From Corinectria fuckeliana (taxonomy: Eukaryota; Ascomycota; Sordariomycetes; Hypocreales; Nectriaceae), in NCBI GenBank assembly GCA_019137255.1, contig WPDH01000101.1, positions 186,001 to 250,000 on the forward strand: DNA of 64,000 nucleotides, given 5' to 3'. Under the pieces are notes generated by a model. That model saw only the letters and a program-made list of their open reading frames with translations. It had not been told where the DNA came from and did not search any database. Positions 39,420-52,665 of this stretch are shown piece after piece. Position 1 is the first letter of the stretch; every line of letters starts with the position of its first letter. A program made the position numbers and the translations under genes.

Positions 39420-40189
39420 ACTAATTAGTGAAATATCTAACTGTGGGCTAAGTTAAGTTAATCGGTTCTTTTTCTAGTTTTCGTGTGCATGCGCCCATTT
39501 TAGTAAGGGACAACATGTCGAAGGGTATTGTTTGTCTTGAGTGAGCCTATAGACGTTGCCGAAGCCTTGTAGATCATCTACCGAGAATTGCTCAATAAAG
39601 TTACGATTATCGTACACGAACTACAAGCTCGCCTCCCACTTCTACCACATTCTCTTCATTGAGATCGATACCTACGAGGTCGTACCCGCCACACTTATCC
39701 ATGACCCCATGATCTTGTTGCGAGTGCGTAGGAATTAACCTATAGACGACAAAACACGCCTTGCGCAAAGACGGAGACAGATCCAGATCAATAATTACCC
39801 ACCTGTTGAGGCGCATAAGTGGATTCCGAGTTGCTGTCGGAACCACAAACTCGGAATTGGCAACTACCTGCATGATCTACAAAGCATATGCTTGTTTTGG
39901 GACATGCACTGACAGGTAATCCATGTAGTCCACGTTTACTTACATGGTTAAGTTAATTACTGTTGAATTCCCCAATCGAGCCAAAAACGTAGTGCACCAC
40001 TTAGACTAAGTACTCAATTTCCACATCAAAATGGGGTTATATCCCACAATCTGACAATTAATCCTAAATGTGTTTCTGCCGCCGAGGTGGGATATAAAAT
40101 CGGGCAATCAGTTGTCTTGGATGAGGCTTGTCTCATTAACTTCCTTCCAGCTTTCCATCTTTGATTGATTTCAGATAATCATATTCAAA
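39420..40189. other. Intergenic, no gene seen
   Basis: About 770 bases. Short frames at 39,556-39,873 on both strands have no recognisable content. Confidence 0.4.
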
Positions 40190-40383
40190 ATGCTCTTGCC
40201 TGGAACTTTATCGTACGACTTCAACGTGGGACTGGTTTCTCATTCCATTGTATTGGTAAGCTCGGGCAACCTGCCGATAATTAAAAGACAGATCTTGCTT
40301 TATACACACTTATACAGGCCTTTACAATGGCTTCTTGCGCCCGCTTCGAAACCTCCCTGGCCAAAGCTGTGGGTATCGGCTGA
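40190..40383 (+). CDS. Possible 43-residue protein (two exons), uncertain
   Basis: ATG in good context (TTCAAAATGC) followed by 22 codons, a GTAAGC donor at 40256, CAG acceptor at 40316-40317, and 21 more codons to TGA 40381-40383. The spliced product joins FNVGLVSHSIVL to AFTMASCARFETSLAKAVG; this reads like the start of a membrane protein cut short by the stop, so it may be a truncated relic. No family assigned. Confidence 0.25.
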
Positions 40384-40834
40384 GGGAGATCTGCTATGAG
40401 TAAGCTTATCTAGATGTTTCAACCGATAAACCCCATCGAGACAGCGCTTTGTACGGTATTGAGGTAACAACGATGAGGGTGTCGTTGTCGACGGAGATGG
40501 AACGCCTTTATGGACGGCTATTTCTTATCGATCGATCAAACGCGCACCAACTCATCGGCAGACACGAACCCACCGCGCAATACCGCGCCCACTAGAGAGG
40601 GCGGTAAATCATAGAGGAGAATAGCACTGCTAACAGCCTACTAAATTCAGTTGAATCTTTCAGTCTAACAGCTGGTTGATCTATTAAAGACTGCATAATA
40701 TTTAAATAATGGATAGGTAAGAGTCACCTCCACACCTCTCAAAGTTCCAAGTCTCTAAAGGTTGAAAATTGTACTTTTCATACAGAGTATCAAGAACGAT
40801 CTACTGCTGCTAGACTTCCTCCTCATCCTGATCC

Positions 40835-43594
40835 TTAGCCACCGGGATTCGTCTGCAGGCTGCCACTCGGATTCCAGGGAAACTTGGGGATCTGAATCTC
40901 TCCTACGAAGCTGCTTAAGTCAGGCGCGGCTTTGTTCATATCATACGCGCAGGTCGGCTGCTCCGTGCCGAATGTCTTCTCATTGATGATGGTCGAAGTG
41001 TCATCGTACGAGAGACGGACTTTGTGGATGGTGCGTCGTGATACGTCACCGACGAAGTAGTTCTGCGGTGCAATGGCGATTGACGACATGGCTGTTGTGG
41101 TTACAGTGTTTGGTAGGTCAGCTGTGTTGGGGAGGTGATGCATGCCCAAGTTGAAGTACCTTCAAAGAAGCAATGTTAGCTATGAATGATGGGCGTGCGG
41201 TGGTTGGGAATAATAGTGCAAAGACGTACAGGACGATGTCCTCTTGGTCCAGACTCTCCCCGTTGAAGAACTCTTCGAAGTCCACAGCTGGGTTATGTGG
41301 GTCGTGACTATTGAAGGCGTATGCGCTCTTTGGCTCGGTGTCGTGATGCTGAAGCGCGTAGAGGTTGTGATTGGCCCAGTTGGCGGATTGACCGAGGGCC
41401 GAGGACGATTGAACCGTCAGGTAGGCGGTACTGCCACTATCTGTAGATACTGTCAGCAAGGTTATTGTGTGTCTGGGGAAACTTGGCATACTTGGGAAAA
41501 TGCGGTAGCCGGGTGCCTCGCCGAACTTGTTCATCTGATCCTTGTTTACAACGGAGTATGAGGCAGCTCCGTTCTTGGACCAGGTGATTTTGCTGTTGTC
41601 TTCGTTGGTGATGTATGAACGGTCGATCTTCATAGTGTTGATAGGTTGGCCATCAGACCACGGGTAGCTGATAATGGTTAATAACATGATGCGATAAAGG
41701 AAGGAATTGGAGGAGACGCTACACTTGAGTAGTAGGCACAAACTCTGTTTTCAACAGACTGTTTTTCGTGCCCTTTATGTCTAAATCCAGCTTAAAATTG
41801 ATGACATGGTCATGCATAGAGCCTGACAAGTTGTCGTGAATATGAAAGCCATAATCACCGTCTCCTGACCAAAAGGCGCCCTGAATGTAGCCTGAGGCCC
41901 GAGCGGTGACAGCGATGGAGCCATCGTAGTGGAAAGAATACTCGAAGAGATAGTCGTAGTTGCCTACCGTCGAGACAGCTCGCACGGTAAAGACAATGTT
42001 CTTGGTGGCAGACACATGGGTTGATGTCAAGTGGCGCTGGATAGGGTAGCCGGTGTCGTATTCAAAGAGGCATAAGCTGTTGGGGTGTACATGAGTAGTT
42101 TCGCTGATGTAAAACGATGTGTTGAGATAAGTAGCATGAGACGGGCAGTCGAAGCCGTCGACTAGGTTCCACTGACTAGTACCGATCCCGTATGAGGAAT
42201 CGAGGTACGCTGACGAGGCATGTAGCGGGTCTTGCGAAGCGTAATGCGCAAGCGCCTCCTGGAGACCAAATTCGTAGATCAGACGCTCACCCTTGTACTT
42301 GATGTCATGAAGCTGCATGCCGACCTCCCGGTGGTTGGAGATGTAAAAGCTAAAGTCCACTTTGTAACCTGGTTAGCAACGTGGTATACGATTAACGATA
42401 TGAAGTGCACTTACTCCACTCGACGTAGTTCTCCTCTCTGTCCACACCGAACCGTGGTCCATCTGGCTGTATAGAGATGGGAGGGTACAACTGGTCACGG
42501 GGCAGCTTGTCGCCTCCCTGGTCAGTAGAGGTCCAAGATCCATCGACGTTTGGTCCTGGCTTCCGGGTCAACGTCTTGCTGCCCTTACGGAACGCGGCAG
42601 TGGTAGGCCAATAGTTGCCGTCGTAGTACCAGCCAACCACTTGCCATTTGGAAGGGTCGCGGCCTGTGATGTCTATCTTGAACTGAAGGCTAGTTGGCAA
42701 GACAGTCTCGGAGAAGAATTCGCCCGTGTGAGCAGAATAAAACTCGCTCCACTGGTAGACCCTGCCGCCACTGTGAATCAAAGGATCACTGCCAGCGATC
42801 AACAAATTGTCATCATCCGCGCCTGTTGCGGTCTGTTCAAGTTGTCAGCTGAGGGCTCTCGGGGGCATGAACTCGGGGGTATACTGACGCCATTGAGAAG
42901 TTGCTTGGTGATATCCTTGATTTGGGTTCCCACCGCGAGGTTGAATGCAGCGATGGCATCACCGTCAGCGTCGTACACGTTAGTTCGGCCGCGGCCAGAT
43001 GTGAAGATGTAGTTGAGTTCCTCGTAGCGGGACGAGCCAATCTTTATGGGCAGTGGGCCGACCATGTACTCCTGGATGTAAGGTTGCAACTTGGAATTAA
43101 ATTGCAGCGTTGCTCTCGCGTAGCGGGGAGGAGCAGGACCATGTTCTTCGAGATATGCCAATGCGTCGGTCTTGTTCGGCTGCAACAGATCCATAGCCAC
43201 GATGACATTGTCCCAACTGCTTATTATTAGCCCATGGGACTCTCGATAACGATATTGCAACAGCCAGAAAAACGTCATTGGGGCGGGAGAGCATTGCGAC
43301 AAGGGGGACATACGAGGTCGAGTTGACTACCGCAGTCAGATTGAGTTCCTTCTGCGCATGAAGGTAGGCAGTGACATCGGCATATTCGCGATCTGTGAGA
43401 CTCTGGAAGATGTTCTTCCTTGGCGCGGTAATGGCGACATGTTTCCCGGAGCTGCATCCGGATGTTGGAGCTTCACTGTCCCGGAGCTTCGAAGGACGGT
43501 TTAGGGAATGCGGCCGCGCAGCTGGACCAGGGCGAGCCAAGATCTGGCCCAGAAAGGGCAGCAGACAAAGCTCCAAACAGACGGTGAGACGCAT
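40835..43594 (-). CDS. Secreted copper amine oxidase (seven exons)
   Basis: Exons 43594-43314, 43216-42889, 42832-42415, 42368-41723, 41667-41492, 41440-41230 and 41159-40835 join in phase throughout to 794 residues; all six introns are GT..AG (46-97 nt). An N-terminal signal peptide (MRLTVCLELCLLPFLGQILA) predicts secretion. Catalytic features are present: topaquinone precursor Tyr in VGNYDYLFEY, general-base Asp in YLDSSYGIGT, copper-binding His pair in GFHIHDN, and the third His in RHTITLL or, more likely, the later GMHHLP region as usual for the family. Also PNKTDALAYLEEHGPAPPRYA and YPWSDG. It oxidises primary amines to aldehydes with release of hydrogen peroxide and ammonia. Its position 1.3 kb from the ABC transporter makes membership in the NRPS locus possible, not shown. 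Confidence 0.9.
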
Positions 43595-44859
43595 GGTCAC
43601 TTGTGTTCAACGGTTCCAAGCCGTTGCATGAGTGAGTACACCAGGTAGGTCATTGTAATTCTTTGATGGTACGACCTGCCTTTAATAATAATTAACAAGG
43701 CATCAGCAGATGACGATTTCCGGCTCCGCGCCGCCCCCTATCACAATTTCAAATGTTTTCTTTTTCCTGATGTGCACGCTACGGCACGGCGCAAAGGAAT
43801 ACGCAATATTCGCTATTATCTGGCTGATGCGGCTGAAATGCTAGTTACAGGCTACAAGGGTCGACAGGGTTAATTGTCTAGCCGCCCCACTGGACTAGTA
43901 CAGGTGTTCGTACTCATCTTATGCCGTTTTAGCCATGCCTCGACTTGTATGCACCCTCATGCGTGATATATACACTAACAGCTGCACCTTGAACAACAGG
44001 TTTCCGAGCATGACGGATCCTATCAGAGCATTCCCGATGGATGACATTATGGAGCATTTACGTAAGAACTCGGGTAACTAATCTAGCTTGTCCAACCCTT
44101 GTGGCCTGTGAAATCGAATAAAACCCAATATTAGCTACATCATCAACCACGGCAGCAAGGTTCCGGCGCGCTAGAAAGCGGGACGAGCGGCTGAGATGCA
44201 GATCTGTTGAACTACTTGAGCAGCTAGGTACTAAGAGACCCACGAGCGGCAATACGAGCGGCAACGGATGCCGGGTTACCGGGTCATACGATTGTTTGAC
44301 AGCGCACGACGCCACATACGCAGTGCATTCCGCAAGGATTACAGCGGTTCTAAAGAGGCCTGTGAAGGGCTTGAACTAGTGACACTAGCTCCCTAGGTAG
44401 GTCTGGTAAGAAGTAACCTGAGATACTAGTAGCACCTAACTAAGCCTATCGCTTCATCACCTGAACTGCATCATATCGTATGCCACCTTGAAAATGAATG
44501 AGCAGGACCCGGGCTCACCTCTGCAAGCGTCGACGGTCCATATCAGACAGTCTAACGACACGTACGATACGATACAAACCTGGATCTCATCTCGTGGATG
44601 GATGATGCCGCTCGTCCCCTTCTCGCCAGAGTTAGAACAAAGCAATAAACTCATAAAGGCCATGACACCACACCTGCACAAAAAAAGCACTTTAATATGC
44701 CCACTGGATATGTTCCCTTTGCTTTTCGTACAAGAAAACTTGCTTTTCGACTAGACTACACAGGTGGATGTTGGCTTCCATCAAGAGGAGCAAATGTCCG
44801 TCACGTAAAGGGCCATCTTGAAGGATCGACACATTACGAGGCATAGAATCACTCCTCCA
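43595..44859. other. Intergenic between amine oxidase and ABC transporter
   Basis: About 1.26 kb. No convincing gene; small frames at 44,058-44,315 and 44,488-44,754 have no conserved content. The ~200 bases next to 43595 are the amine oxidase promoter region. Confidence 0.45.
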
Positions 44860-47800
44860 CTAGGAATCCGAACTCGTGTCCCTCTCCGTGGTCGAGCTGA
44901 CCCTGCTTACCTCCTCCGACCCCAATGCCTCTCTCTTCACATTCACATCCTTCTCATCATGTTGCTCTTCTTTTTCCACCACAAGGCTCTCAAACAGCGC
45001 AGCAAAAGCCGAGACCTCGGGCCCCTTCTTCAGGAGCTCTCGGGGAGGCCCAAACTCTTGCAATTCGCCTGCGTCAAGGAGGGCCACCATGTCGAAGTCA
45101 TCTAGAGCCGACTCGAGCTTGTGGACAATGGCAAGTACGGTGTGGTTCGAGAATCGCTCACGCACGACACGTTGGACGAGTTCGTCCGTGTGCGAGTCCA
45201 CGCTGGTGCCCACCATGTCAGTACTTGGCATGTAAACAGGGAATGAATAAGTAGAGGGTGATGTAACGTACCTGCTTGTAGCTTCATCAAGAACCAGGAT
45301 GGGCGAGGGACGCAACATGGCGCGCGCTATGCAGAAAAGCTGCCTCTGCCCGTGCGACAAGTGTAGCTCCTCGATAGGCACACCAAGTCCTCCCTTTTCT
45401 GCTACAATGTCCCACAGCTCAACAACCCTCAGTGCATCCATGATTGCAGCGTCGGCAAGTCCTTCAGTAGGGTCGGCGTTCAACCGCACACTGCTTCCAT
45501 CGATGAGGAATGCATCTTGCGGCACGCCGACTAGCCGGGTGCGCACTTCCTCACGGGGAATGGTTGCAATGTCGAGCCCATCCACCGTTATCCGACCGCC
45601 ATGGAGGTCAACCATGCGGAAAAGACACGAGACCATGGAACTCTTCCCACTGTGCGGCGCGTAGAGGTTAGCTGAAGAAGTACAGGGAGTTTATTATATG
45701 GCCGGAATGGTTGTTACCTCCCAGTTCGTCCGCAGATGCCAATCTTCTGCCCTGCCTCGATTGACAGGGATATGTTCTTCAGGACATGTTCGGATTCCCT
45801 GTAAGTTAGGTCGGTTAGCGTTTGCAAGGAGAGAGAAATGAGGAAAGGAAATCATCGTTGACGCACCTGTATCCGGCTGAGACATTGTCAAACACAATGG
45901 TTCCCTTGGACGGCCACGCGGACGGTGGCTGTTCCTTTTCCTGCGGCTCGTGCTCTGACTTGGTCTCGGACGTGAACGATTTGATCCTGGCGATGGCGCC
46001 GATGTGAGTTTCCAGGTTGGTCCAAAACGTCATCAGTAGCTTGAGGTTCTGGCTAAACTGGATGACACTAACGAGGGCCACGCCGATCATGCCGGTGGGC
46101 AGTATGCCTCTCAGTTGGGTAACGAGGATGATGAGCAGCACGGCGAGGCCCGCGACAAACATGTCGAGGACAAAGGTGAGCCATCGCTGAACGGCGTAGA
46201 GCAGATAGAAGGGCCTCTGCGACCGGTCCAGCAGCTCATGATGCTTCTTCTCCAGGGCGCCGCGCCAGCCGAATGCGCGCAGCGTCGCCAAGCCAGTGAC
46301 GGACTCGGTGAACAGCGCGTAGAGCGGGCTCTTTGCCTCCAGATCCATGAATCGGAGCTGGCGAGACGTTCGCAGGTACGTGTGCTGGACCACCCACAGC
46401 GCCGCGAACAGGAAGGGGAAAGCGACGGCCGTGTAGTACGAACCCGCGGCGATCAGAGCCATCTGCGCGATGCACAGCACAAACGTGGCAAAGGTGTTGA
46501 GCGCGGCAATGGGCAAGTCCATGTCGATGAGCTGAAGATCCTGACTGAAGCGGTTGATGGTGATGCCGGCGTCGGTGGCGCCGAAGAAGGACATGGGCGC
46601 GTCGAGCACCGTCTTGAGCAGGCTCTGGTGGAAGTTGTTGCCCGACAGCGGCACCATGGTGACGATCATCTGCCAGGTGCTTAGGATGAGGAAGACGATG
46701 GCCAGCACACCCAGCATGGCGTAGATGCCCAGGTAGTAGCCGAGGCGTTGGAACGGCTCTCTGGCGTTGGCAGCCGCCCACCAGTTCAACCAGATGGTAG
46801 GGAAGGATTGGCAGAAGATGAAGGCGCAGATGGCAAAGACGAAGATGAATGTCGGGATCCAGCCGATGGCCCGGATGTAGTATGTATAGATTGCCATGTC
46901 GCCAGTGCGACGACCAGCTTCATCTTCGTCGTCCTCGAGAAGTGCTACTGCTACGTCTGCGCTCACCGAGGCATCCGCGAATGATGGTCCCGTCGGGGCA
47001 GCCGGAGGTTGTGCGTACGTCCAGTTGGCCGAGGAGACGAGGGAACGAGACACGTAGCCGCCGGAGCTGGTCAACCTTTCGAAGCTTCCCTCCTCGCAGC
47101 CTCTGCCGGTCCCGTCCAGGCTGATGATGTGATCTGCGTAAGGGAGCCGTTTGGCTGGCCTGGGGTTAGTCTGGCTCAACTAGAAGGTTGACTGAGCGCG
47201 TATGCTTACAGCGAGAAGAGGCGATGACGACGGTCGTGTTGAGGTGTCGCAGGATACCGCGAGTGCCGAGAAGATTGTGGAAGACGGCGTTGTCCGTGTG
47301 CGCATCTAATCCGCTGAACACGTCGTCCAAGATGATGGTGTCTTTCTGCGCGTACACGGCCCTTGCTAGACTCTGAATGAATGGCTTGGTGTCAGCAGCT
47401 TGTTATACTCACGAGAGGGCTTCAAATTGCATACAACTCGTTGGCTCTGGCCTCCGCTGAGCACAATACCCTTGCTTCCGATGGTGGTGAGGTCTCCCTT
47501 GGGGAGCTGAGCGAGATCCAGCCTCAAGGCGCAGGCCTCTAGGACTTGCTGATACCAGCGCTCGTCCACGGGCGAGAAGGCGATGATGCTGTCTCGCACG
47601 GTGCCGTTCATGTGCCACGGGGTTTGGTCGCAGTAGGCAATCTCCGGGCTCGATATTTGGATAGACCCGGCCATGATGCCCACCTCGCCGAGGAATGCCT
47701 TGAGCAGCGTCGACTTGCCACTGCCCACCGGCCCCACGAGCATGGTGAACTTGCCCACGGGGACCTCGGCATTGATGTCGCTCAGGTTGGGCTTCTTGGT

Positions 47801-50116
47801 GGCATCGTATCCAAATGCCCCGGCCTTCACAACGACGGCGTTGCCGTTCAAGGACGCTGTTTTCGGCGCTGCGTCCTTCAGCAGCGTGGGCCCTTCCTCG
47901 GGCGCGGGATCCTTCTCCAGGGCGCTGCGTGAAGACCTGGAGGTCCAAGAGCCGTCGTACGTGTTGTTGCCATGTTCGATTACTCTGCCGTCGACGCGGA
48001 CGTCTGAGTTGAGGAAAGACTGGATGCGCACAAAGCACCCGATGGATCCCATCAACGACGACAGCGAGGTGACAAACGACGTCAGCGGCTCCTGAAGCAG
48101 AGCAAACAGCGACAGCGACGTAAAGACGCGATTTGTATCCAGGCTGCCGCCTTCTTCCTGCGCCCGTGCGAGCAGAATGTATGCCGTGAAGGTCAGGATG
48201 GGAGCGAAGATGGGAGCGAGGTACGCTGCAAGGCGCCATCGGGTCAGCGAGGTTGCATTTCGAGACGTGCAAGATGTCGTGTCAAGCAAGCCATTTGTTA
48301 AGAAATCTCACTCACCCAAGCCCATGTTCCAAATCAACAGCCTGCGGAATTTGCCCGAAATATGCAGCTCCTCGGTCCGCATGTCCTGAATACGAGCTCC
48401 GAGCACTCCGGTCAGGCCACACATTTTGACGCCCTTCATGGCCCCCAGCATCTGCGATGTAACGGCGATCCTCTTTTCGATGGCCTCAAGCCACATGGCC
48501 TGGCGTGCCATTACGAAGCTAACGGCTATGACAGATCCGACGATGGAGGCTGAATTGAGTCATGGGGTCAGCACGTTTCATTGATCTTCCTTCCTTCTGC
48601 TTCGCGCTTTTCAGTTCCAAGCTTGCTTGCACTCACCAATTGCTGCTCCGACAGGAATGAGGCACGCGACCCCAAGTTGGCGTTCCAGCAGGAAGACTGC
48701 GATGCCAATCTCTATCAAGTTGGCCCAGATGTCGTGAGCGGTGCGCCATCCCATGTCAATCCTCTCAATGTCAGCGCTCATCAAGGTTAGGGCTGCTGTA
48801 GGGTCGGCAGCCGTGATGTTGATGTTGACGGCCTTGTTGTACAGCATAGAGATGAGCTGCCCGCGGACCATGGTGATGGCGCGGGACGTCAGGTGTTGGT
48901 ACTGCCCCGTGGTTACCTGCGACGTGAGTTGTCAGTCAGTAGATGTCGTTGGCTACGGCTCGCCCGCAAGTGAACGTTACCGCTATGCCGACGTAGACCA
49001 GGAACCACGCGCCGATAAGGCCATATCCTTGGTTCATGTCATCAGAGTCGCTATCTTGTTCGGACCAGTCCAGTGTAGCTGAGATGAGGAATGGCTGGCA
49101 GAAGTTAAAGCCGATGAAGCACAGACGCGGCAGAACGATGGCGAGAATAGGCATCTTGAGCGTCCCGAGGACGGTCAAGATCAACGCATGGCCCCCCTTT
49201 TTAGATGCTATGCAGCAGCTCTGTTAGCAAACTGGTAAGCCACGCATGTACACTGTCGGTGTTTGGCAAGAAGACGACGAGACGAACCTTTACTCCATCC
49301 TGTCTGCAGTAGGTTCTGCAGGTATTGAGACTTGAGGTGCTTGTCGAGATGGAACAGATCCTTCATCTCCAACTGACTGGAGTAGCCAGCACGGAACAGC
49401 GGGAGCTGCCACGAGAATAGCCATTGCGAGAAGACGCCGCTTGTGATCTCGGGAGGCAGCGTGCGGTATTGGGGACGCAAGATGGTACGCTTCTCGACCG
49501 TCTCCAGGGCGAGGATAACAATCTTCAGCACGGTCGTGACGAGCGTGGCAATGGCGACGGGCCGATTGTAGCCCTGTAGCCATAGTGTTCGCGTTCGCGT
49601 GGCATCAAACAGGGTCGAGAAAAGCAGGAAGAGGTTGAGTATCGTCGACGGCCGATAAGAGTAGACGTGTTCGACGTAAGACAGGCCCAAGAGACTTATG
49701 GATGCGACAAACGAGAGGGCGGCGGTTGGCAGAGAGGCTCTGGTGGTGACTGCGGAGGGTTCAGTCCACAGGACAAGAGCGCCGATCTGCGATCCGATTA
49801 GGAGAATGTAGGATATCTAAAGATTGTTAAAACGCGGACTGCGATGCAGTGATGGATGGTTGTTGTCATGCTTAACGAACCGCCGGGCCAGTCGACTTAC
49901 AACTTTGCAGTACAGCCAGTAGCTAGTTTCGACTTTTACAGTTCTCTTGCGCAGGAGGTAGACAATTCGAAACGGGGCTGCAAGGACCAGCAAAGCTGTA
50001 ATAGGCACAGCAAGTATGGACTCTTCAAAAAGCAGCGTCAGGTCGAACCCGCCTCTACAGTGACTCGCATGCGGACCGAAAGAGTCGTCGACGACGGCGC
50101 ACGACGATGAGGCCAT
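44860..50116 (-). CDS. ABCC (MRP-type) ABC transporter, multi-exon
   Basis: A full ABC exporter spread over about ten exons on the minus strand, order TMD0-TMD1-NBD1-TMD2-NBD2, roughly 1,450 residues. Start at ATG 50116 (MASSSCAVVDDSFGPHASHC); the first intron is 49900-49817. NBD1: Walker A GPVGSGKSTLL, Q-loop region YCDQTPWHMNG, signature LSGGQSQRV, Walker B TIILDDVFSGLD. NBD2: Walker A split by an intron (GRTG / SGKSSM), VGVPQDAFLIDGS, signature LSHGQRQL, Walker B PILVLDEATS. The C-terminus is an acidic/serine tail ending at 44860. The LSGGQSQRV and LSHGQRQL signatures, the degenerate Walker B of NBD1 (LDD) and the extra N-terminal helices are typical of fungal ABCC pumps found with NRPS genes. 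Probably exports the NRPS product or protects against it; that role is inferred from position (divergent to the NRPS). Confidence 0.88.
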
Positions 50117-52665
50117 GGCGGTCGCGAACACTTGACTTTTCAGATCTGCTTCAAAGAACGAACTGGACGCAACGTGAAGTGAACAAGGAACAAGCCGACG
50201 TGCAACGGGCGGCCCTGCGGCCTGGCAACGACGTTGGAAAACGGCGGAAAGGACGAAAGCCTGGAAAAAACACATCGGCCGTCGTCCGAACAGGGGGGTC
50301 GAGGAGCGCTACACGCGGCTCACGATTGGGCCGGAGGCGCCGCCAGTTTCCACTACCGACCGGGACTAAGAGACTGGATGGCTGGAGACTAGTAAATGAG
50401 GCTGACGAGGGGCTGGCCGGGCCGGTAAGACTGACCTGGCAAAGCTGAATCAAGACAGGATGCGCAGCGGAAGCTCTTCTGGTTGGTGTGCCAAGGGCGG
50501 CCTCGCATAAAGGCCAATGGGGCTACAGCGTACAGGCCACAAGGGTTGGAAGGTTAATTACTCAAGTTCGTGCATAAGCGCTCCATAGCGTCTCCATAGA
50601 GAGCCTCTAATAGGATCCATGACGCTGAGAAAGGCTCCTATTTGTTGTGTGGTGTGCAGCTGTTGGTGCATACATCACGCACAGGATGAGTGCCATAACT
50701 TGTCCTAGCAATTACTTACAGTGGGACGGACAGTGACAGTTACCCTTTGAGGCGTCCGGCAATCCAACCTCGGCCCGGGCCGCGCCAGGCTTACTTAGTG
50801 CTCTCTTCTCTTCCCGCGTCTAGTTGTGAATCGGGCAAATGGGATAGTCCCCGTCCATCGGGTGGTCCACATATCCTACCCTGTACCGATCTCGGCAGGC
50901 AACTTATATCTATTAATAATTGCCGTTCCCATCTCATATTTCATCTCATCGAGAAACCGATCCTCGCTGCGCCCCGGACCCCTGTTCCGGACCGGGGAGG
51001 GGGGGGAGAGATCCTTCCAGGTGCAGAGATTGCAGGCCACTCGAAACCGGTAATTAGGAGCGTGGCTTTCGACGAGCTGCTGAACGCTGAACGCCCCGTT
51101 CGATACTATGACGTCTAAGACGTTGAGCCGGTACGGTGTAGCGTGTTTCCATTGGTGGCATACGATCCCTTTGACCGCTGTACGATGTAAGACCCCTCGC
51201 AGGTCACGGGACCCACGACACTTCCAGCATCGCCAGGAAAGGGAATTGCAAAGACTTCCGCCTCAAGCGGGTCGTCTCCTGATACCAGGTCCAGTACCCT
51301 GGAGCCGCCGTGCCCTTATTGGACCAGACCCTTGCAAGCTGCCTGCAAGGAGCCTTAATACCATGTACAGCAGTCGAAGGAATACGATGCACTTCAGCTG
51401 TCCCCACCGCCATCCAGTGAATCATCAATCCTGTACAAATCTCGGGATCGTCGGATACAAGAGCTCGCCAAGGGTAGCGGCTGATCCCCTCGAAGCCCAG
51501 CCAAGCTAGCGTGACGCCTCGTCGCAATGCCGGGCCCGGCACATCACAAAAAGCATGGTGAATGCCGACGCCTTCGGAGGCCTGGCTCGCAGGAAACAAC
51601 CGGTTAGACTATGCGTATTACGTAGCTGGTTGGCGAAGCTTATTCGTACTTCTTGGCTCTCACCCTCTGCCATTCCGCGTCTCCGCGAGAATAGCCGAAT
51701 ATTCGAACATGCGCAGTTCATTCGCAAGGCTGGCATCACACCTAGTGCCAGCGTGATCAGCATGAGTATCGAACGGAATATTAGTACGATACACCACTAG
51801 GGCTAGTAACATGCCCATCAAGGGTTAGTAATATGATCACGAATTGTTAGTAATATGATCATCAAGGGTTATGGAGTAGCCTAGTTATGAAAGCACAGCT
51901 TGGCACCAATGACATTCTCAGCTACGTGACAGGGGAACCAGAAGTTTCTTTTTCATCAGGCGGCCAACTGCACTCGAATACCCGCTATGTATGCCGTCCC
52001 GTCCTCGTGTCTATTGTAGTCGTGCTTCTGAACCACGCCGGGCCAGTTTCGCCCCTTACTTGATATGCAAGTCAAGAGGGAACTGCAACGCTCGAGGGGC
52101 CCCATGGTAAGCTGGTTTAGCTCGGCCTCGATCCTAGTTTTGCGCTGGCATCTTTCTCCACAGGCCTGGTCAAGGCCGTGAGAGGAGGTCCATCCAGATT
52201 AGAAGCGCCGTGGCATGAATGGCTCGCTCAAGTTTCTTCGGGCCCGCCTCTACTGGGCGTGCCTGTAAATGGCGTAACCTAAGCGAAGGGTGGATGCAGA
52301 CGTTTGTTTTCCTGCAAAAAAGCCAGGAAACTATTCCAGCACCGACATATCATATCATAGCCCTAAGCAGCCACCTGCATCATGACAACACACTACACTC
52401 GTTCTTGAAAGCCCCATGTCATAAGTGGCTTGATCCTCCCAGCACGCCTTCCTGAAGGAAAAAGGAGTCGTCCGCCCTCGCTTTGGGCGTGGTTCGTAGC
52501 CAGGATATATCTGGTTCACTGTCCGTCATTGCCGCCATACGCTCGCTCATGCAGCTCATCCTCCACGCTGAAACCCCGACGTTCGCTTCATATTGATCAA
52601 CTGTCCCATCTAATCCTTCCAACCCATCTTGTATGCACATAATCTCTCCCAAACGCGAAGATACA
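50117..52665. promoter_or_regulatory. Divergent intergenic region between ABC transporter and NRPS
   Basis: 2.55 kb separating the two divergently transcribed genes; no gene is supported inside it (frames at 50,107-50,448 and 51,108-51,509 lack any protein character). It must hold both promoters. Visible features are a purine-rich GGGGAGGGGGGGGAG at ~50,994 and a short tandem repeat at 51,801-51,870. No specific factor site can be named with confidence. Confidence 0.5.
51801..51870. repeat. Short tandem repeat in the divergent promoter region
   Basis: The word GTTAGTAATATGATCA/CR recurs (51,824 and 51,846, plus a diverged CTAGTAACATGCCCATCA before them), with ATCAAGGGTTA flanking on both sides: about three 22-26 bp units. 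Confidence 0.7.

Noticed and set aside
46115..46684. Long plus-strand frame within the ABC transporter
   Set aside because: It is the shadow of TMD2 on the opposite strand; the minus frame carries all family motifs.
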